Source: Oscillospiraceae bacterium
GTDB taxonomy: Bacteria > Bacillota_A > Clostridia > Oscillospirales > JAAYXM01
Assembly (NCBI GenBank): GCA_017532355.1
Contig: JAFXJK010000081.1
Location: 1 to 24,569, forward strand
DNA: 24,569 bases
Direction of reading: 5' to 3'
How positions within the stretch are numbered: the first letter of the stretch is position 1; every line of letters starts with the position of its first letter. Positions 1-7,793 of the stretch are shown here, in pieces. A program made the position numbers and the translations under genes. The notes under the pieces were generated by a model. The model made no database searches and was not told where the DNA came from. It saw only the letters and a list, made by a program, of their open reading frames with translations.

Positions 1-66
1 ACTCAAACTTATGATTTCAGGGTGCGAAGCAGTTTTGGGTAAGGTGTTTTTCGTCTTAGAGAAATT

Positions 67-104
67 AAAAAATGCGGGCATACTGACGTATGTCCACATT
101 TTTT
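67..104. terminator. Bidirectional hairpin terminator-like element
   Basis: A 17-nt left arm (67-83) pairs with 88-104 around a TGAC loop, with one G-T wobble and one C/A mismatch. The outer part is an A-run facing a T-run, so it could terminate transcripts on either strand. The nearest gene is the XRE regulator on the minus strand, which ends at 218; any gene entering from the left is outside the window. Nothing else is recognised in 1-217. Confidence 0.5.
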
Positions 105-152
105 TGTGCACTATAAGCGGAAAACAGCAAGCCAAAACCGTATTCTCCCTAA

Positions 153-181
153 GAAGCACCGCCGTATGCTTCAGCTTTTTT
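153..181 (+). terminator. Weak terminator-like hairpin
   Basis: GAAGCA (153-158) and TGCTTC (167-172) form a 6-bp stem around an 8-nt loop, followed by AGC and six T residues. It could end a plus-strand transcript from the left. The stem is short and its T-run is separated from it, so the call is tentative. Confidence 0.25.
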
Positions 182-217
182 GTGTATAGGTTGATTGTTT
201 TTGTTAAGGTATCATGT

Positions 218-448
218 TTAGTCGTCCTCTAAAAATTTTGAGGGGGAAATTTTCAAGACCTCGGCAATTTTAAACAGCGTTTCCAAAGATACGCCGCGAA
301 TAGTGCCGGTGCCTTCGACTTGTGCGACAAAGTTAACGCTCTTACCAATAAGTTCAGCAAAGGCTTCCTGTGTATATCCAGACTTTTTTCTGTAATAAGC
401 GATTTTCAGACCTAAAGTTATATATCGGTCGGGAAATTCAGTTTTCAT
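218..448 (-). CDS. Small XRE-family helix-turn-helix regulator
   Basis: This 76-residue protein is almost entirely one Cro/C1-type HTH_3 domain. Residues 11-70 carry the family pattern: an LGLKIAYYRK helix, GYTQEAFAELIG as the first part of the HTH, and a C-terminal LETLFKIAEVLKISPSKFL helix pair. The ATG at 448 was chosen because GGAGGAG lies five bases upstream; an in-frame start 13 codons earlier has no such site. It lies divergently from the SLOG gene, with a perfect dyad (516-548) between them, so autorepression and control of that neighbour are the natural inference. There is no ligand or partner domain. It resembles small regulators of accessory modules; its target is inferred from position only. 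Confidence 0.8.
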   Translation of the reverse strand: MKTEFPDRYITLGLKIAYYRKKSGYTQEAFAELIGKSVNFVAQVEGTGTIRGVSLETLFKIAEVLKISPSKFLEDD

Positions 449-515
449 ACGCTCTCCTCCTTTGTCACGTTTATATTCTATCAACAAAAGAGGTAAAATA
501 TAATTGATTTAAATT

Positions 516-553
516 ACAATATTATTTACTTTGAGTAAATAATATTGTATAAT
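516..553 (+). promoter_or_regulatory. Perfect 15-bp dyad over promoter of SLOG gene
   Basis: ACAATATTATTTACT (516-530) and AGTAAATAATATTGT (534-548) are exact inverted repeats around TTG. A sigma-A-like promoter overlaps them: TTTACT (525-530), a 17-bp spacer, TATAAT (548-553). The dyad covers the -35 box and the whole spacer, so a bound protein would block the polymerase. The adjacent XRE regulator is the obvious candidate. Being symmetric, the dyad also offers a TTTACT box facing the XRE gene. Confidence 0.65.
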
Positions 554-589
554 GGTTAAAATGTGATTTTAGTTGAGAGGGAAAGAGCA

Positions 590-1105
590 GTGAGAGAGAA
601 TACCTGTTGTTTTTTAGGACACAGAAAAATTGAGGTAACGGATGAATTGAGAAGGAGTTTGCGTAATGACATTGAAAATTTGATTACGAAAGAAAATACC
701 AGTATATTTCTTTTTGGCAGTAAAAGTCAGTTTGGTAGCTTGTGTTATCAAATTACCACTGAATTAAAGGCACATTATCCACAAATAAAAAGAGTTTATG
801 TAAGAGCGGAATTTCCAAATGTGAGTGACGATTACGAAGCGTATTTGCTTCAGAGTTATGAAGAAACTTATTTTCCACCCAATATGATCAAGGCAGGCAA
901 GGCTGCGTATGTTGAGAGAAATTGTGAAATGATAGATAAAAGCAAATTCTGTATAATGTATTTTGATAAGAACTATATGCCAACAACCAAAACGCAAGCA
1001 AAGAGCGAGTTGAGTAATTACAAAAGAAAAAGTGGTACAAAAATTGCTTATGAGTATGCGCTGAAGAAGCAAAAAATAATTATAAACATTTTTGAAGAAA
1101 AATAA
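590..1105 (+). CDS. SLOG-superfamily (YpsA/DUF1273-like) protein
   Basis: This 171-residue protein has the layout of single-domain SLOG proteins, Rossmann-like folds related to DprA, LOG and YpsA that bind nucleotide-type ligands. Visible marks are CCFLGHRKI at the extreme N-terminus (family form TCCFTGHR), a Gly/Ser loop FGSKSQFGS near residue 43, an RNCEMIDKSKF segment, and SGTKIAYEYALKKQKIIINI near the C-terminus. The GTG at 590 is preferred over a GTG at 563. It has an AGAGGG site about ten bases upstream and puts the CCF motif at the N-terminus as in relatives; the 563 start would leave almost no leader after the -10 box at 548-553. It is divergent from an XRE regulator and closed by a strong hairpin. 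It is more AT-rich than the housekeeping genes to its right, suggesting acquisition. Its ligand and function are unknown. Confidence 0.75.
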   Translation: MRENTCCFLGHRKIEVTDELRRSLRNDIENLITKENTSIFLFGSKSQFGSLCYQITTELKAHYPQIKRVYVRAEFPNVSDDYEAYLLQSYEETYFPPNMIKAGKAAYVERNCEMIDKSKFCIMYFDKNYMPTTKTQAKSELSNYKRKSGTKIAYEYALKKQKIIINIFEEK

Positions 1106-1148
1106 TGAGGCATTTCATTGTAGCTTGTCAGAAAACAACTGGGCGAGC

Positions 1149-1182
1149 AAAAAGCTGAAGCGAATTTTCGCTTCAGCTTTTT
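1149..1182. terminator. Bidirectional terminator between SLOG gene and pflA
   Basis: A perfect 16-bp inverted repeat (1149-1164 with 1167-1182) has a GC core and A5/T5 ends. It lies between convergent genes and can stop both. The pflA stop codon (1173-1175) is inside the right arm, so the last pflA codons and the terminator share sequence. Confidence 0.85.
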
Positions 1183-1913
1183 CTTGTATTTCTTATTCCT
1201 TTAAGAATAATATTCTTTGCGGCTATTGCGTCTTCTTTTGAAAGCGGCGGTACGCCGTCGAGAGGATATGGGATATCAAGCTCTTTGTATTTTGCTATTC
1301 CCATTGTGTGATACGGGAGAACGTCAAGAGCTTTCAATGTCTTAAGTTCTCCTATGAATTCACCGAGCTTTAAGAGGTCATCCTCGTTATCCGTAACGCC
1401 TTTTACAATAACAGTTCGTATCCAGAGGGGAATATTTTGTTCCGAAACGAGCTTTGCAAAGGAAAGTATGTTTGCGTTGCCTCTTCCGGTAAGTCCGCGG
1501 TGTGCATCGTCGCGAATGTGCTTGATATCAAGCATTGCGAGGTCTGTGAAGCTAAGTAGCTTAACATAGCTTTTTGCGTTTTTTTCGCTATAAGTTATGC
1601 CCGAAGTATCAAGACAGGTGTGGATTCCTCTCTTTTTTGCCTCAGAAAAAAGCTCTGTCACAAAATCGAGCTGCATGAGCGGCTCGCCACCCGTTACGGT
1701 GATGCCTCCGCTACTGTAAAAGGCACGATTTTTCTCAAATTCCGCAAGAAGCTCGCCGACGGTTGCAGAGCTTCCGCGGCCAATCTCCCATGTGTCGGGA
1801 TTGTGGCAGTATTTACAACGCAGGGGGCAACCCTGCATAAAAACGACATATCGGATGCCGGGGCCGTCAAGTGTGCCGAAACTCTCTGTTGAATGGATGT
1901 AGCCCGTAGCCAT
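1173..1913 (-). CDS. pflA: Pyruvate formate-lyase activating enzyme (radical SAM)
   Basis: The enzyme reductively cleaves S-adenosylmethionine at a 4Fe-4S cluster and abstracts hydrogen from a glycine of pyruvate formate-lyase, making the glycyl radical. The cluster motif CX3CX2C is at Cys29, Cys33 and Cys36 (GCPLRCKYCHNPDTW), and the SAM-binding TGGEP motif follows. The ATG at 1913 gives 246 residues, the usual PflA length, and starts the conserved GYIHSTESFGT segment. An in-frame start 19 codons upstream would overlap the glycyl-radical gene. No clear ribosome site precedes the ATG, which lies seven bases after the upstream stop, so translational coupling is likely. It is the last gene of the pfl operon. 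Confidence 0.95.
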   Translation of the reverse strand: MATGYIHSTESFGTLDGPGIRYVVFMQGCPLRCKYCHNPDTWEIGRGSSATVGELLAEFEKNRAFYSSGGITVTGGEPLMQLDFVTELFSEAKKRGIHTCLDTSGITYSEKNAKSYVKLLSFTDLAMLDIKHIRDDAHRGLTGRGNANILSFAKLVSEQNIPLWIRTVIVKGVTDNEDDLLKLGEFIGELKTLKALDVLPYHTMGIAKYKELDIPYPLDGVPPLSKEDAIAAKNIILKGIRNTRKS

Positions 1914-1920
1914 TTGAAAA

Positions 1921-2163
1921 TCAGAACTTTTCGTGGAAGGTTCGTGAAATAACCTCGTCCTGCTGCTCACGTGTAAGGTTGATGAAATTTACGGCATATC
2001 CGCTCACGCGAACTGTAAGCTGAGGGTATTTCTCGGGATGTTTCTGTGCATCGAGGAGAGTTTCTTTTGTGAAAACATTGACGTTTAAGTGGTGTCCGCC
2101 CTTTTGAACGTAGCTGTCAAGAAGGGCGACAAGGTTATCTATCTGAGCTTTGTTTGCAGCCAT
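1921..2163 (-). CDS. Stand-alone glycyl-radical domain subunit of PFL
   Basis: This 80-residue protein corresponds to the C-terminal glycyl-radical domain of pyruvate formate-lyase and to the E. coli spare part GrcA (YfiD). It has GGHHLNVNV (22-30), [19 protein letters not shown] (42-60) and a C-terminal [12 protein letters not shown]. Gly55 in RVSGYAV is the predicted radical site. The ATG at 2163 has GGAGG eight bases upstream, so it is translated on its own. The preceding gene encodes the catalytic barrel but ends before this domain, 18 bases upstream. This protein is therefore not a spare: the operon's PFL cannot be complete without it. I infer that it docks into the barrel to deliver the radical to the Cys pair, and that PflA, next in the operon, activates it. 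Confidence 0.9.
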   Translation of the reverse strand: MAANKAQIDNLVALLDSYVQKGGHHLNVNVFTKETLLDAQKHPEKYPQLTVRVSGYAVNFINLTREQQDEVISRTFHEKF

Positions 2164-2181
2164 AATTTTTCCTCCGTTTGG

Positions 2182-4287
2182 TTAGATTTCGTCTGTGTCA
2201 AGACCTTCGAAAAGAGTCGGAGCAAAGCACGCACCGCCCTCGCATTCAAGGTCAACATCAATATCGCCGACGAAGATTTCGTCATCCTTTCCGAGTGCAC
2301 CGGGGATGATGGAGAAGGTGTTTGAAATACCGTCTCTTGCATCGCGGAACGGAAGCTTTGCAACAGATGCAAGGGATGCAACAGCACCGTGTGTATCACG
2401 GCGGTGCATCGGGTTTGCGCCCGGAGCAAACGGTTCGCCTGCTTTTCTGCCGTCAGGCGTTGAGCCTGTGTTCTTACCGTAAACGACGTTTGAGGTGATG
2501 GTAAGAATCGACGTTGTCGGGATACTGTCGCGGTAGGTGTGGTTTTTCTTGATGTGTCCCATAAATCTGTGGACGATGTCGTACGCAATAGAGTCAACGC
2601 GGTCATCGTCGTTTCCGTATTTCGGGAAATCGCCCTCAACTTCGTAATCAACTGCAAGACCTGCTTCGTTTCTTATAACGCGTACCTTTGCGTACTTGAT
2701 TGCGGAAAGGGAGTCGGCAACGACGGAAAGACCGGCAATGCCCGTTGCAAACCAGCGTGTGACCTTCTTGTCGTGAAGAGCCATCTGGATTTTCTCGTAG
2801 CAGTATTTGTCGTGCATATAGTGGATGATGTTGAGCGTGTTGACATATACGCCTGCAAGCCACTTCATCATCTCGTCGTATTTTGCCATAACGTCGTCAT
2901 AATCAAGATATTCGCTCGTTATCGGGCGGTATTCGGGTGCAATCTGTTTGCCCGAGATTTCGTCAACACCGCCGTTGATAGCATAAAGAAGACACTTTGC
3001 GAGGTTTGCGCGGGCTCCGAAGAACTGCATCTCCTTGCCTACGCGCATCGAAGAAACACAGCAGGCGATAGCATAGTCGTCACCGTGTGTAACGCGCATA
3101 AGGTCATCGTTTTCGTACTGGACGGACGAGGTCTCGATGGAAATTTTTGCGCAATATCTCTTGAAGTTATCGGGAAGTCTTGTTGACCAGAGAACAGTGA
3201 GGTTTGGCTCGGGAGCAGGACCGAGGTTTGTGAGCGTGTGGAGATAGCGGTAGGACATTTTTGTGACGAGGTGACGTCCGTCAATCAGAATACCGCCGAT
3301 TGACTCTGTGACCCACTGCGGATCGCCCGAGAAAAGAGCGTTGTATTCGGGGGTTCTCGCAAACTTAATCATACGGAGCTTCATTATGAAATGGTCAACC
3401 ATTTCCTGAATCTCGCGCTCGGTGTACTTTCCTGACTTTATGTCGCGCTCGGCGTAAATGTCAAGGAAGGTTGAGGTTCTTCCGAGTGACATTGCCGCGC
3501 CGTTCTGCTCCTTTACTGCTGCGAGATAGCCAAAGTACAGCCACTGGATGGCTTCTTTCGTGTCGCGAGCAGGGCCTGAAATATCAAAGCCGTAAATCTC
3601 TGCCATTTTCTTCAAGTCTTCGAGTGCGCGAATCTGCTCTGAGAGCTCCTCGCGGTCGCGAATGACGTAAGAATACATAGCCGAACGGGTGGTAATCTTC
3701 TGTGCCTGCTTGTCTTCGATAAGGCGGTCAACACCGTAAAGGGCGACACGACGGTAGTCACCGATTATGCGACCTCTGCCGTAAGCGTCGGGAAGACCGG
3801 TTATGATATGGCTTGAGCGGCAAGCGCGCATTTCGGGGGTATATGCATCAAAAACACCTGCATTATGCGTTTTTCTGTGGAGAGTGAAGAATTCTTTCAC
3901 TGACGGGTCAAGCTCATAGCCGTTGTCGCGACACGCTTTTTCAGCCATACGGATACCGCCGTAGGGCATAAGCGCACGCTTTAAGGGCTTATCCGTCTGG
4001 AAACCTACGATTTTTTCTTTATCACGGTCGAGATATCCCGGACCGTGAGAGACGATTGAAGAAATAATCTTCGTGTCCATATCGAGAACGCCGCCGGCTT
4101 CGCGCTCTGCCTTAAGAAGCTCGAGTGCTTTATCCCAGAGAGCAATAGTGTCCTCTGTCGGAGCTTCGAGAAAATCTTCATTGCCGTCATACGGAGTGTA
4201 GTTGTGGCGGATAAAGCTTCTCACATCTATTTCTTTTACCCATGTTCCGGTATCAAAGCCGTCCCATGCAGATGGAATGTTGTTCAT
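2182..4287 (-). CDS. pflB: Pyruvate formate-lyase catalytic chain lacking radical domain
   Basis: The enzyme converts pyruvate and CoA to acetyl-CoA and formate in anaerobic cytoplasm. The 701-residue chain matches E. coli PflB along its length, from AWDGF near the N-terminus to [15 protein letters not shown]. The active-site Cys-Cys pair is at 409-410 ([11 protein letters not shown]). E. coli PflB has 760 residues and continues into the glycyl-radical domain. Here the chain instead ends in an acidic tail of about 30 residues with two cysteines (CEGGAC) and a TAA stop, and the radical domain is the next gene. The ATG at 4287 has AAGGAG eight bases upstream and is preferred over one 20 codons earlier, which would overlap the promoter. 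It is first in the operon. The split does not look like a simple frameshift, because the downstream piece has its own ribosome site and properly placed N-terminus. Confidence 0.93.
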   Translation of the reverse strand: MNNIPSAWDGFDTGTWVKEIDVRSFIRHNYTPYDGNEDFLEAPTEDTIALWDKALELLKAEREAGGVLDMDTKIISSIVSHGPGYLDRDKEKIVGFQTDKPLKRALMPYGGIRMAEKACRDNGYELDPSVKEFFTLHRKTHNAGVFDAYTPEMRACRSSHIITGLPDAYGRGRIIGDYRRVALYGVDRLIEDKQAQKITTRSAMYSYVIRDREELSEQIRALEDLKKMAEIYGFDISGPARDTKEAIQWLYFGYLAAVKEQNGAAMSLGRTSTFLDIYAERDIKSGKYTEREIQEMVDHFIMKLRMIKFARTPEYNALFSGDPQWVTESIGGILIDGRHLVTKMSYRYLHTLTNLGPAPEPNLTVLWSTRLPDNFKRYCAKISIETSSVQYENDDLMRVTHGDDYAIACCVSSMRVGKEMQFFGARANLAKCLLYAINGGVDEISGKQIAPEYRPITSEYLDYDDVMAKYDEMMKWLAGVYVNTLNIIHYMHDKYCYEKIQMALHDKKVTRWFATGIAGLSVVADSLSAIKYAKVRVIRNEAGLAVDYEVEGDFPKYGNDDDRVDSIAYDIVHRFMGHIKKNHTYRDSIPTTSILTITSNVVYGKNTGSTPDGRKAGEPFAPGANPMHRRDTHGAVASLASVAKLPFRDARDGISNTFSIIPGALGKDDEIFVGDIDVDLECEGGACFAPTLFEGLDTDEI

Positions 4288-4318
4288 GCTGTGTTCTCCT
4301 TTGTTGGTGTCTGTATCT

Positions 4319-4347
4319 ATTATATATCCATAGCTTGCGCATATCAA
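4319..4347 (-). promoter_or_regulatory. Sigma-A promoter of the pfl operon
   Basis: On the minus strand the -35 is TTGATA (4347-4342) and the -10 is a perfect TATAAT (4324-4319), with a 17-bp spacer. Transcription would start near 4312, about 25 bases before the pflB ATG, leaving room only for the ribosome site. Confidence 0.8.
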
Positions 4348-4351
4348 GAGA

Positions 4352-4386
4352 AAAGTATAAGGAAACTACAAATTTCCTTATACTTT
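4352..4386 (-). terminator. Terminator of the hprK-glcK-pcrA operon
   Basis: A perfect 14-bp stem (4352-4365 with 4373-4386) with a 7-nt loop lies just after the pcrA stop codon. On the minus strand it ends in TTTT. It insulates the pfl promoter, whose -35 box begins five bases further on. Confidence 0.75.
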
Positions 4387-4391
4387 AAAAA

Positions 4392-6842
4392 TCAGATTTT
4401 TGATAAAAATTTTGCCGCTGTTTTGAGAAGAAGGCGTTTTGTGCCAACTCCGTCAAACGCAATTTCGAGAAGGACATCGTTGCCGACAGGGCTTGTTGCC
4501 GTGACAAGACCGTCCTTGAATGCCTTGTGATGCACACGGTCACCGACAGAGAAAGACATCGCAGGAGCTGAAGCTGCAGGCTTTGCCGCGGCCGCAATGG
4601 ATGAAGAAAACGAACTTGCAGACGGGGCTGATTTCTTCTTTGGTGCTTCGCTTTCGGCAAAGTAAGAGGTGTATGAGCGTTCTTCTCGCTTTGCATAGCC
4701 ACCACCGAAGAAGTCTGAGGAAAAGCCTGTGTCGATTTCAGGGGATGCCTTTTTCTCACAGAGCGAGTCCGGAATTTCCGAGATAAAGCGCGAGAGCCTG
4801 CCGTACTTTGTCTGTCCGTACATCGTGCGAAGCTTTGCGTGTGTCATATAGAGAAGACGCTTTGCACGCGTAACGGCAACGTAGAAAAGTCGGCGCTCCT
4901 CTTCGATTTCGTTCGCATCAAGCGAGCGCATGCTCGGGAAGAGACCCTCTTCAAGACCGCAGACGAAAACAACGGGGAATTCAAGTCCCTTTGCGCTGTG
5001 GATAGTCATAAGCGTTACCGAGTCGTCGTCAGCGTTGTATTTGTCAAGGTCGGTATAGAGCGAGATTTCCTCCAAAAATCCCGAGAGTGTAGCGCCGTCC
5101 TGCTTCTCAAACTCTGCAAGCGAGGACTTAAGCTCCATTATGTTCTCAAGGCGTCCGCGTGATTCGACGTCGTTCTTTGCAATAAGCTCTGCGGTATATC
5201 CGCTTCCCTCAAGGAGAAGGTCATAGAGCTCGGTCATCGGAATCTCGCTTGATTTCTTTGTAAGCTCGGAAATAAAACCGGCAAAAGTCTCAAGCGCACT
5301 TGCAGCGGCAGAAGAAAACTCGGGAAAAGACTTTGCACGGCGTGCAATGTCAAACGGATATGTATGCTCGCGTTCTGCAACAGCCTCGAGAACCGTGACC
5401 GTCTTGTCACCGATTTTTCGGGACGGAACGTTTATAATTCGCTTTAAGCGGAGAGTGTCCGTCGGATTTGCGATAATACAGAGATATGCGAGAATGTCTT
5501 TGATTTCCGCGCGGTCAAAGAAGCGCATGCCGCCGAAGATGCGGTATGCTATACCTGCGCGCTGAAGCGAGCGTTCAAGCTGCATCGACTGTGCATTTGT
5601 GCGGTAGAGAATCGAGCAGTCAGAAAACGTTTTGCCTTCCGATTTGAGAGAAAGAATCTGCTCTGCGATATATTCTGCCTCATCGCGCTCGTCTGATGCG
5701 TTATACACAATCGGAGGCTCGCCTTCGCCCTCGGCGGTCCAGAGATTCTTGCCCTTTCTGCCCTCGTTATTTTTGATAACGGTATTTGCAATGTCGAGAA
5801 TTTTCGTGGTCGAGCGGTAATTCTGCTCAAGGCGGATTGCCGTGCATCCAGAAAACTGCTCTTCAAAGCTTAAGATGTTTTCAATCGTTGCGCCGCGGAA
5901 GCTGTAAATGCTCTGATCGTCATCACCGACAACGCAGACGTTTCCGCTTCCTCCGGCGAGGAGTGCAGTGAGGAGATATTGCGCATGGTTTGTATCCTGA
6001 TACTCATCAACGAGAACGTATCTGAACTTTTTGTGATAGTAAGAGAGAGCATCGGGATTTTCGGAGAGGAGATTTACCGCAAGCATGATGATGTCGTCAA
6101 AATCGAGCGCATTTGCGCCTTTGAGACGTGCCTGATATTTTTTATAAATTTCTGCTATCTTCTCTTCCTTGAAGTTTCCCGTGGCGTTTTCTGAAAACTT
6201 TTCGGGAGAGAGCATAGAGTCCTTTGCTCGGCTGATGATGTTCTGCACAGCCTTTGGCGGAAGTGCCTTTGTGTCGATATTTAGTTCAGCGCAAACGTCC
6301 TTAATAACGCGCTCGGAGTCCTGAGCGTCGTAAATCGTGAACGATGAAGAGTAGCCGAGACGGTCAATGTCGCGGCGAAGGATCCGGACACATGCCGAAT
6401 GGAAGGTCTGCGCCCATATATCCTCTGCACCCTCGCCGATAACGCGGAGAAGTCGCTCTTTCATCTCGTTTGCCGCCTTGTTGGTAAAGGTGATTGCAAG
6501 AACCGACCACGGCGCGGCAGGTCGTACGGCACAGATTGCATCTGCGCTCTCTTTCAAAAATTCGTCGCCGCTATCGAGATACGCCTTTAAAATTTCGTAA
6601 TCAGTATCGCCGATGTTTTCGGGAATATAGTCTGATTCATAGGCGTTGCCGAATTTTATTATATTCGCAATACGGTTGACTATAACCGTGGTTTTTCCGC
6701 TTCCTGCGCCTGCAAGCAAAAGGAGCGGACCTTCAGTTTTGAAGACCGCCTTTTTTTGCATATCATTTAAAAAGTTGAATCTGCGCTCAATGTGAGCGCG
6801 ACGGAGAGCGAGAAAGCTCTCCTTTGAATAGTTAGAAAGCAT
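4392..6842 (-). CDS. pcrA: ATP-dependent DNA helicase PcrA/UvrD (SF1A)
   Basis: This 3'-5' SF1 helicase acts in nucleotide excision repair, clearing of recombination intermediates and transcription-replication conflicts. Of its 816 residues, visible motifs are the Walker A GAGSGKTT (45-52), TFTNKAANEM (119-127), the Walker B LVDEYQDT (277-284), GDDDQSIYSFRGA (306-318), QNYRST, and TIHSAKGLEFPVVFV with VAVTRAKR in the second RecA lobe. After a Ser/Ala-rich linker, the last 50 residues (VGDRVHHKAFKDGLV onward) are the PcrA C-terminal domain that contacts RNA polymerase. About 45 residues are inserted between motifs I and Ia (roughly 62-107) compared with Bacillus PcrA; I recall a similar insertion in clostridial homologues. 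The ribosome site (GGAG) lies in the end of glcK, three bases separate stop and start, and it is last in the operon. Confidence 0.95.
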   Translation of the reverse strand: MLSNYSKESFLALRRAHIERRFNFLNDMQKKAVFKTEGPLLLLAGAGSGKTTVIVNRIANIIKFGNAYESDYIPENIGDTDYEILKAYLDSGDEFLKESADAICAVRPAAPWSVLAITFTNKAANEMKERLLRVIGEGAEDIWAQTFHSACVRILRRDIDRLGYSSSFTIYDAQDSERVIKDVCAELNIDTKALPPKAVQNIISRAKDSMLSPEKFSENATGNFKEEKIAEIYKKYQARLKGANALDFDDIIMLAVNLLSENPDALSYYHKKFRYVLVDEYQDTNHAQYLLTALLAGGSGNVCVVGDDDQSIYSFRGATIENILSFEEQFSGCTAIRLEQNYRSTTKILDIANTVIKNNEGRKGKNLWTAEGEGEPPIVYNASDERDEAEYIAEQILSLKSEGKTFSDCSILYRTNAQSMQLERSLQRAGIAYRIFGGMRFFDRAEIKDILAYLCIIANPTDTLRLKRIINVPSRKIGDKTVTVLEAVAEREHTYPFDIARRAKSFPEFSSAAASALETFAGFISELTKKSSEIPMTELYDLLLEGSGYTAELIAKNDVESRGRLENIMELKSSLAEFEKQDGATLSGFLEEISLYTDLDKYNADDDSVTLMTIHSAKGLEFPVVFVCGLEEGLFPSMRSLDANEIEEERRLFYVAVTRAKRLLYMTHAKLRTMYGQTKYGRLSRFISEIPDSLCEKKASPEIDTGFSSDFFGGGYAKREERSYTSYFAESEAPKKKSAPSASSFSSSIAAAAKPAASAPAMSFSVGDRVHHKAFKDGLVTATSPVGNDVLLEIAFDGVGTKRLLLKTAAKFLSKI

Positions 6843-6845
6843 AGT

Positions 6846-7778
6846 TTACACTCCAAAGAAAGCTGCGCCGATGATACCGGCGTCGTTGCCGAGCTCTGCG
6901 ATGAGGAGAGCAGGCTTTCTGCCGTAGGTAGAATAGCATTCGCGGTCGATGATTTCGCGAAGCGGAGTGAGAAGGTTTTCACCCTCTTTTGAAATTCCGC
7001 CGCCAAAAATAATCGCTTCGGGGAAGAGAAGATTTATGATGTCAAGAACGCCGATTGAGAGATAACGGATATACTGCGAAACAACTGCGCTGCCGACGTT
7101 ATCGCCTGCGCGCATTGCATCAAAAGCAGTTTTTCCGTTTACGTCTTCAAGTGTTTTTGCCACTTCCCAGAGCTTACTTTCAGGGTTTCTCTTCATTGCT
7201 TCACGAGTCTGATTTTTAAGAGCGGTAGCCGATGCGTAAAGCTCGAAGCATCCGCGACGTCCGCAGTTACACTCAATTCCGTCGGGGAAAAGGGAGATGT
7301 GTCCTATCTCTCCTGCCGCGCCGTTGCAGCCCGTGAAAATCTTCTTGTTAAATATAAGTCCCGAGCCGACACCCGTGCCGAGAGTAATCATGACCGCATC
7401 GTTATAGTCCTTTGCACAGCCTGCACGGACTTCGGCAAGAGCCGCGGCGTTTGCGTCGTTTCCGAGATAGCAGGGAAGACCTGTCTTTTCTGTTATGAAG
7501 CTTGCAAGCGGAGTGTTTACAAAGGGGATGTTGTTGCAGATAACAACGAGTCCCTCCCTGTCATCAACGTGGCCGGGAACACCGATGCCGATTGACGTGA
7601 CGTTCTTGGCCGCCTCGTGCGCGAGAAGAGAGTTTATGACCTTTAGGATTTCAAGAAGGAGACCCTCTTCACCTTTGTCACAGATTGTGGGAGTGCTTGT
7701 CTTGTATAGCAGGCGTCCGTCATCGGAGACGAGGCCGCCTGCTATATTTGTACCACCGAGATCAATACCTATTTTCAA
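6846..7778 (-). CDS. glcK: ROK-family glucokinase
   Basis: The protein phosphorylates glucose (or a close hexose) with ATP in the cytoplasm. At 310 residues it is typical for ROK kinases. It has the N-terminal phosphate loop IGIDLGGTNIAGG (3-15), the catalytic Asp108 in GNDANAA, a second phosphate motif TLGTGVGSG (132-140), and the ROK zinc signature with His160, Cys170, Cys172 and Cys177 (GHX9CNCGRRGC). The start is TTG at 7778 with GGAGG seven bases upstream; there is no ATG nearby. It sits between hprK and pcrA, 15 bases after the former. Pairing with HPr kinase suggests that internal, non-PTS sugar feeds the same catabolite-control circuit. Fructose or N-acetylmannosamine specificity cannot be excluded from sequence alone. 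Confidence 0.9.
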   Translation of the reverse strand: MKIGIDLGGTNIAGGLVSDDGRLLYKTSTPTICDKGEEGLLLEILKVINSLLAHEAAKNVTSIGIGVPGHVDDREGLVVICNNIPFVNTPLASFITEKTGLPCYLGNDANAAALAEVRAGCAKDYNDAVMITLGTGVGSGLIFNKKIFTGCNGAAGEIGHISLFPDGIECNCGRRGCFELYASATALKNQTREAMKRNPESKLWEVAKTLEDVNGKTAFDAMRAGDNVGSAVVSQYIRYLSIGVLDIINLLFPEAIIFGGGISKEGENLLTPLREIIDRECYSTYGRKPALLIAELGNDAGIIGAAFFGV

Positions 7779-7793
7779 AGTTATACCTCCAAT

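Noticed and set aside
11..232. A 73-codon plus-strand frame in the left edge region
   Set aside because: It contains both hairpins, has no ribosome site and reads as low-complexity hydrophobic sequence, so it is probably non-coding.
563..589. Upstream GTG start for the SLOG gene
   Set aside because: It lies only ten bases after the -10 box and lacks a ribosome site, while GTG at 590 has one and gives the family N-terminus.
2164..2181. The PFL split as a simple sequencing frameshift
   Set aside because: The second gene has its own GGAGG and a matched start, and the first has a distinct extra tail, which a single indel would not create. Resequencing would still be prudent.
2539..3186. A 215-codon open frame antisense to pflB
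   Set aside because: Opposite-strand shadow of a strongly conserved gene; the translated product resembles no family.
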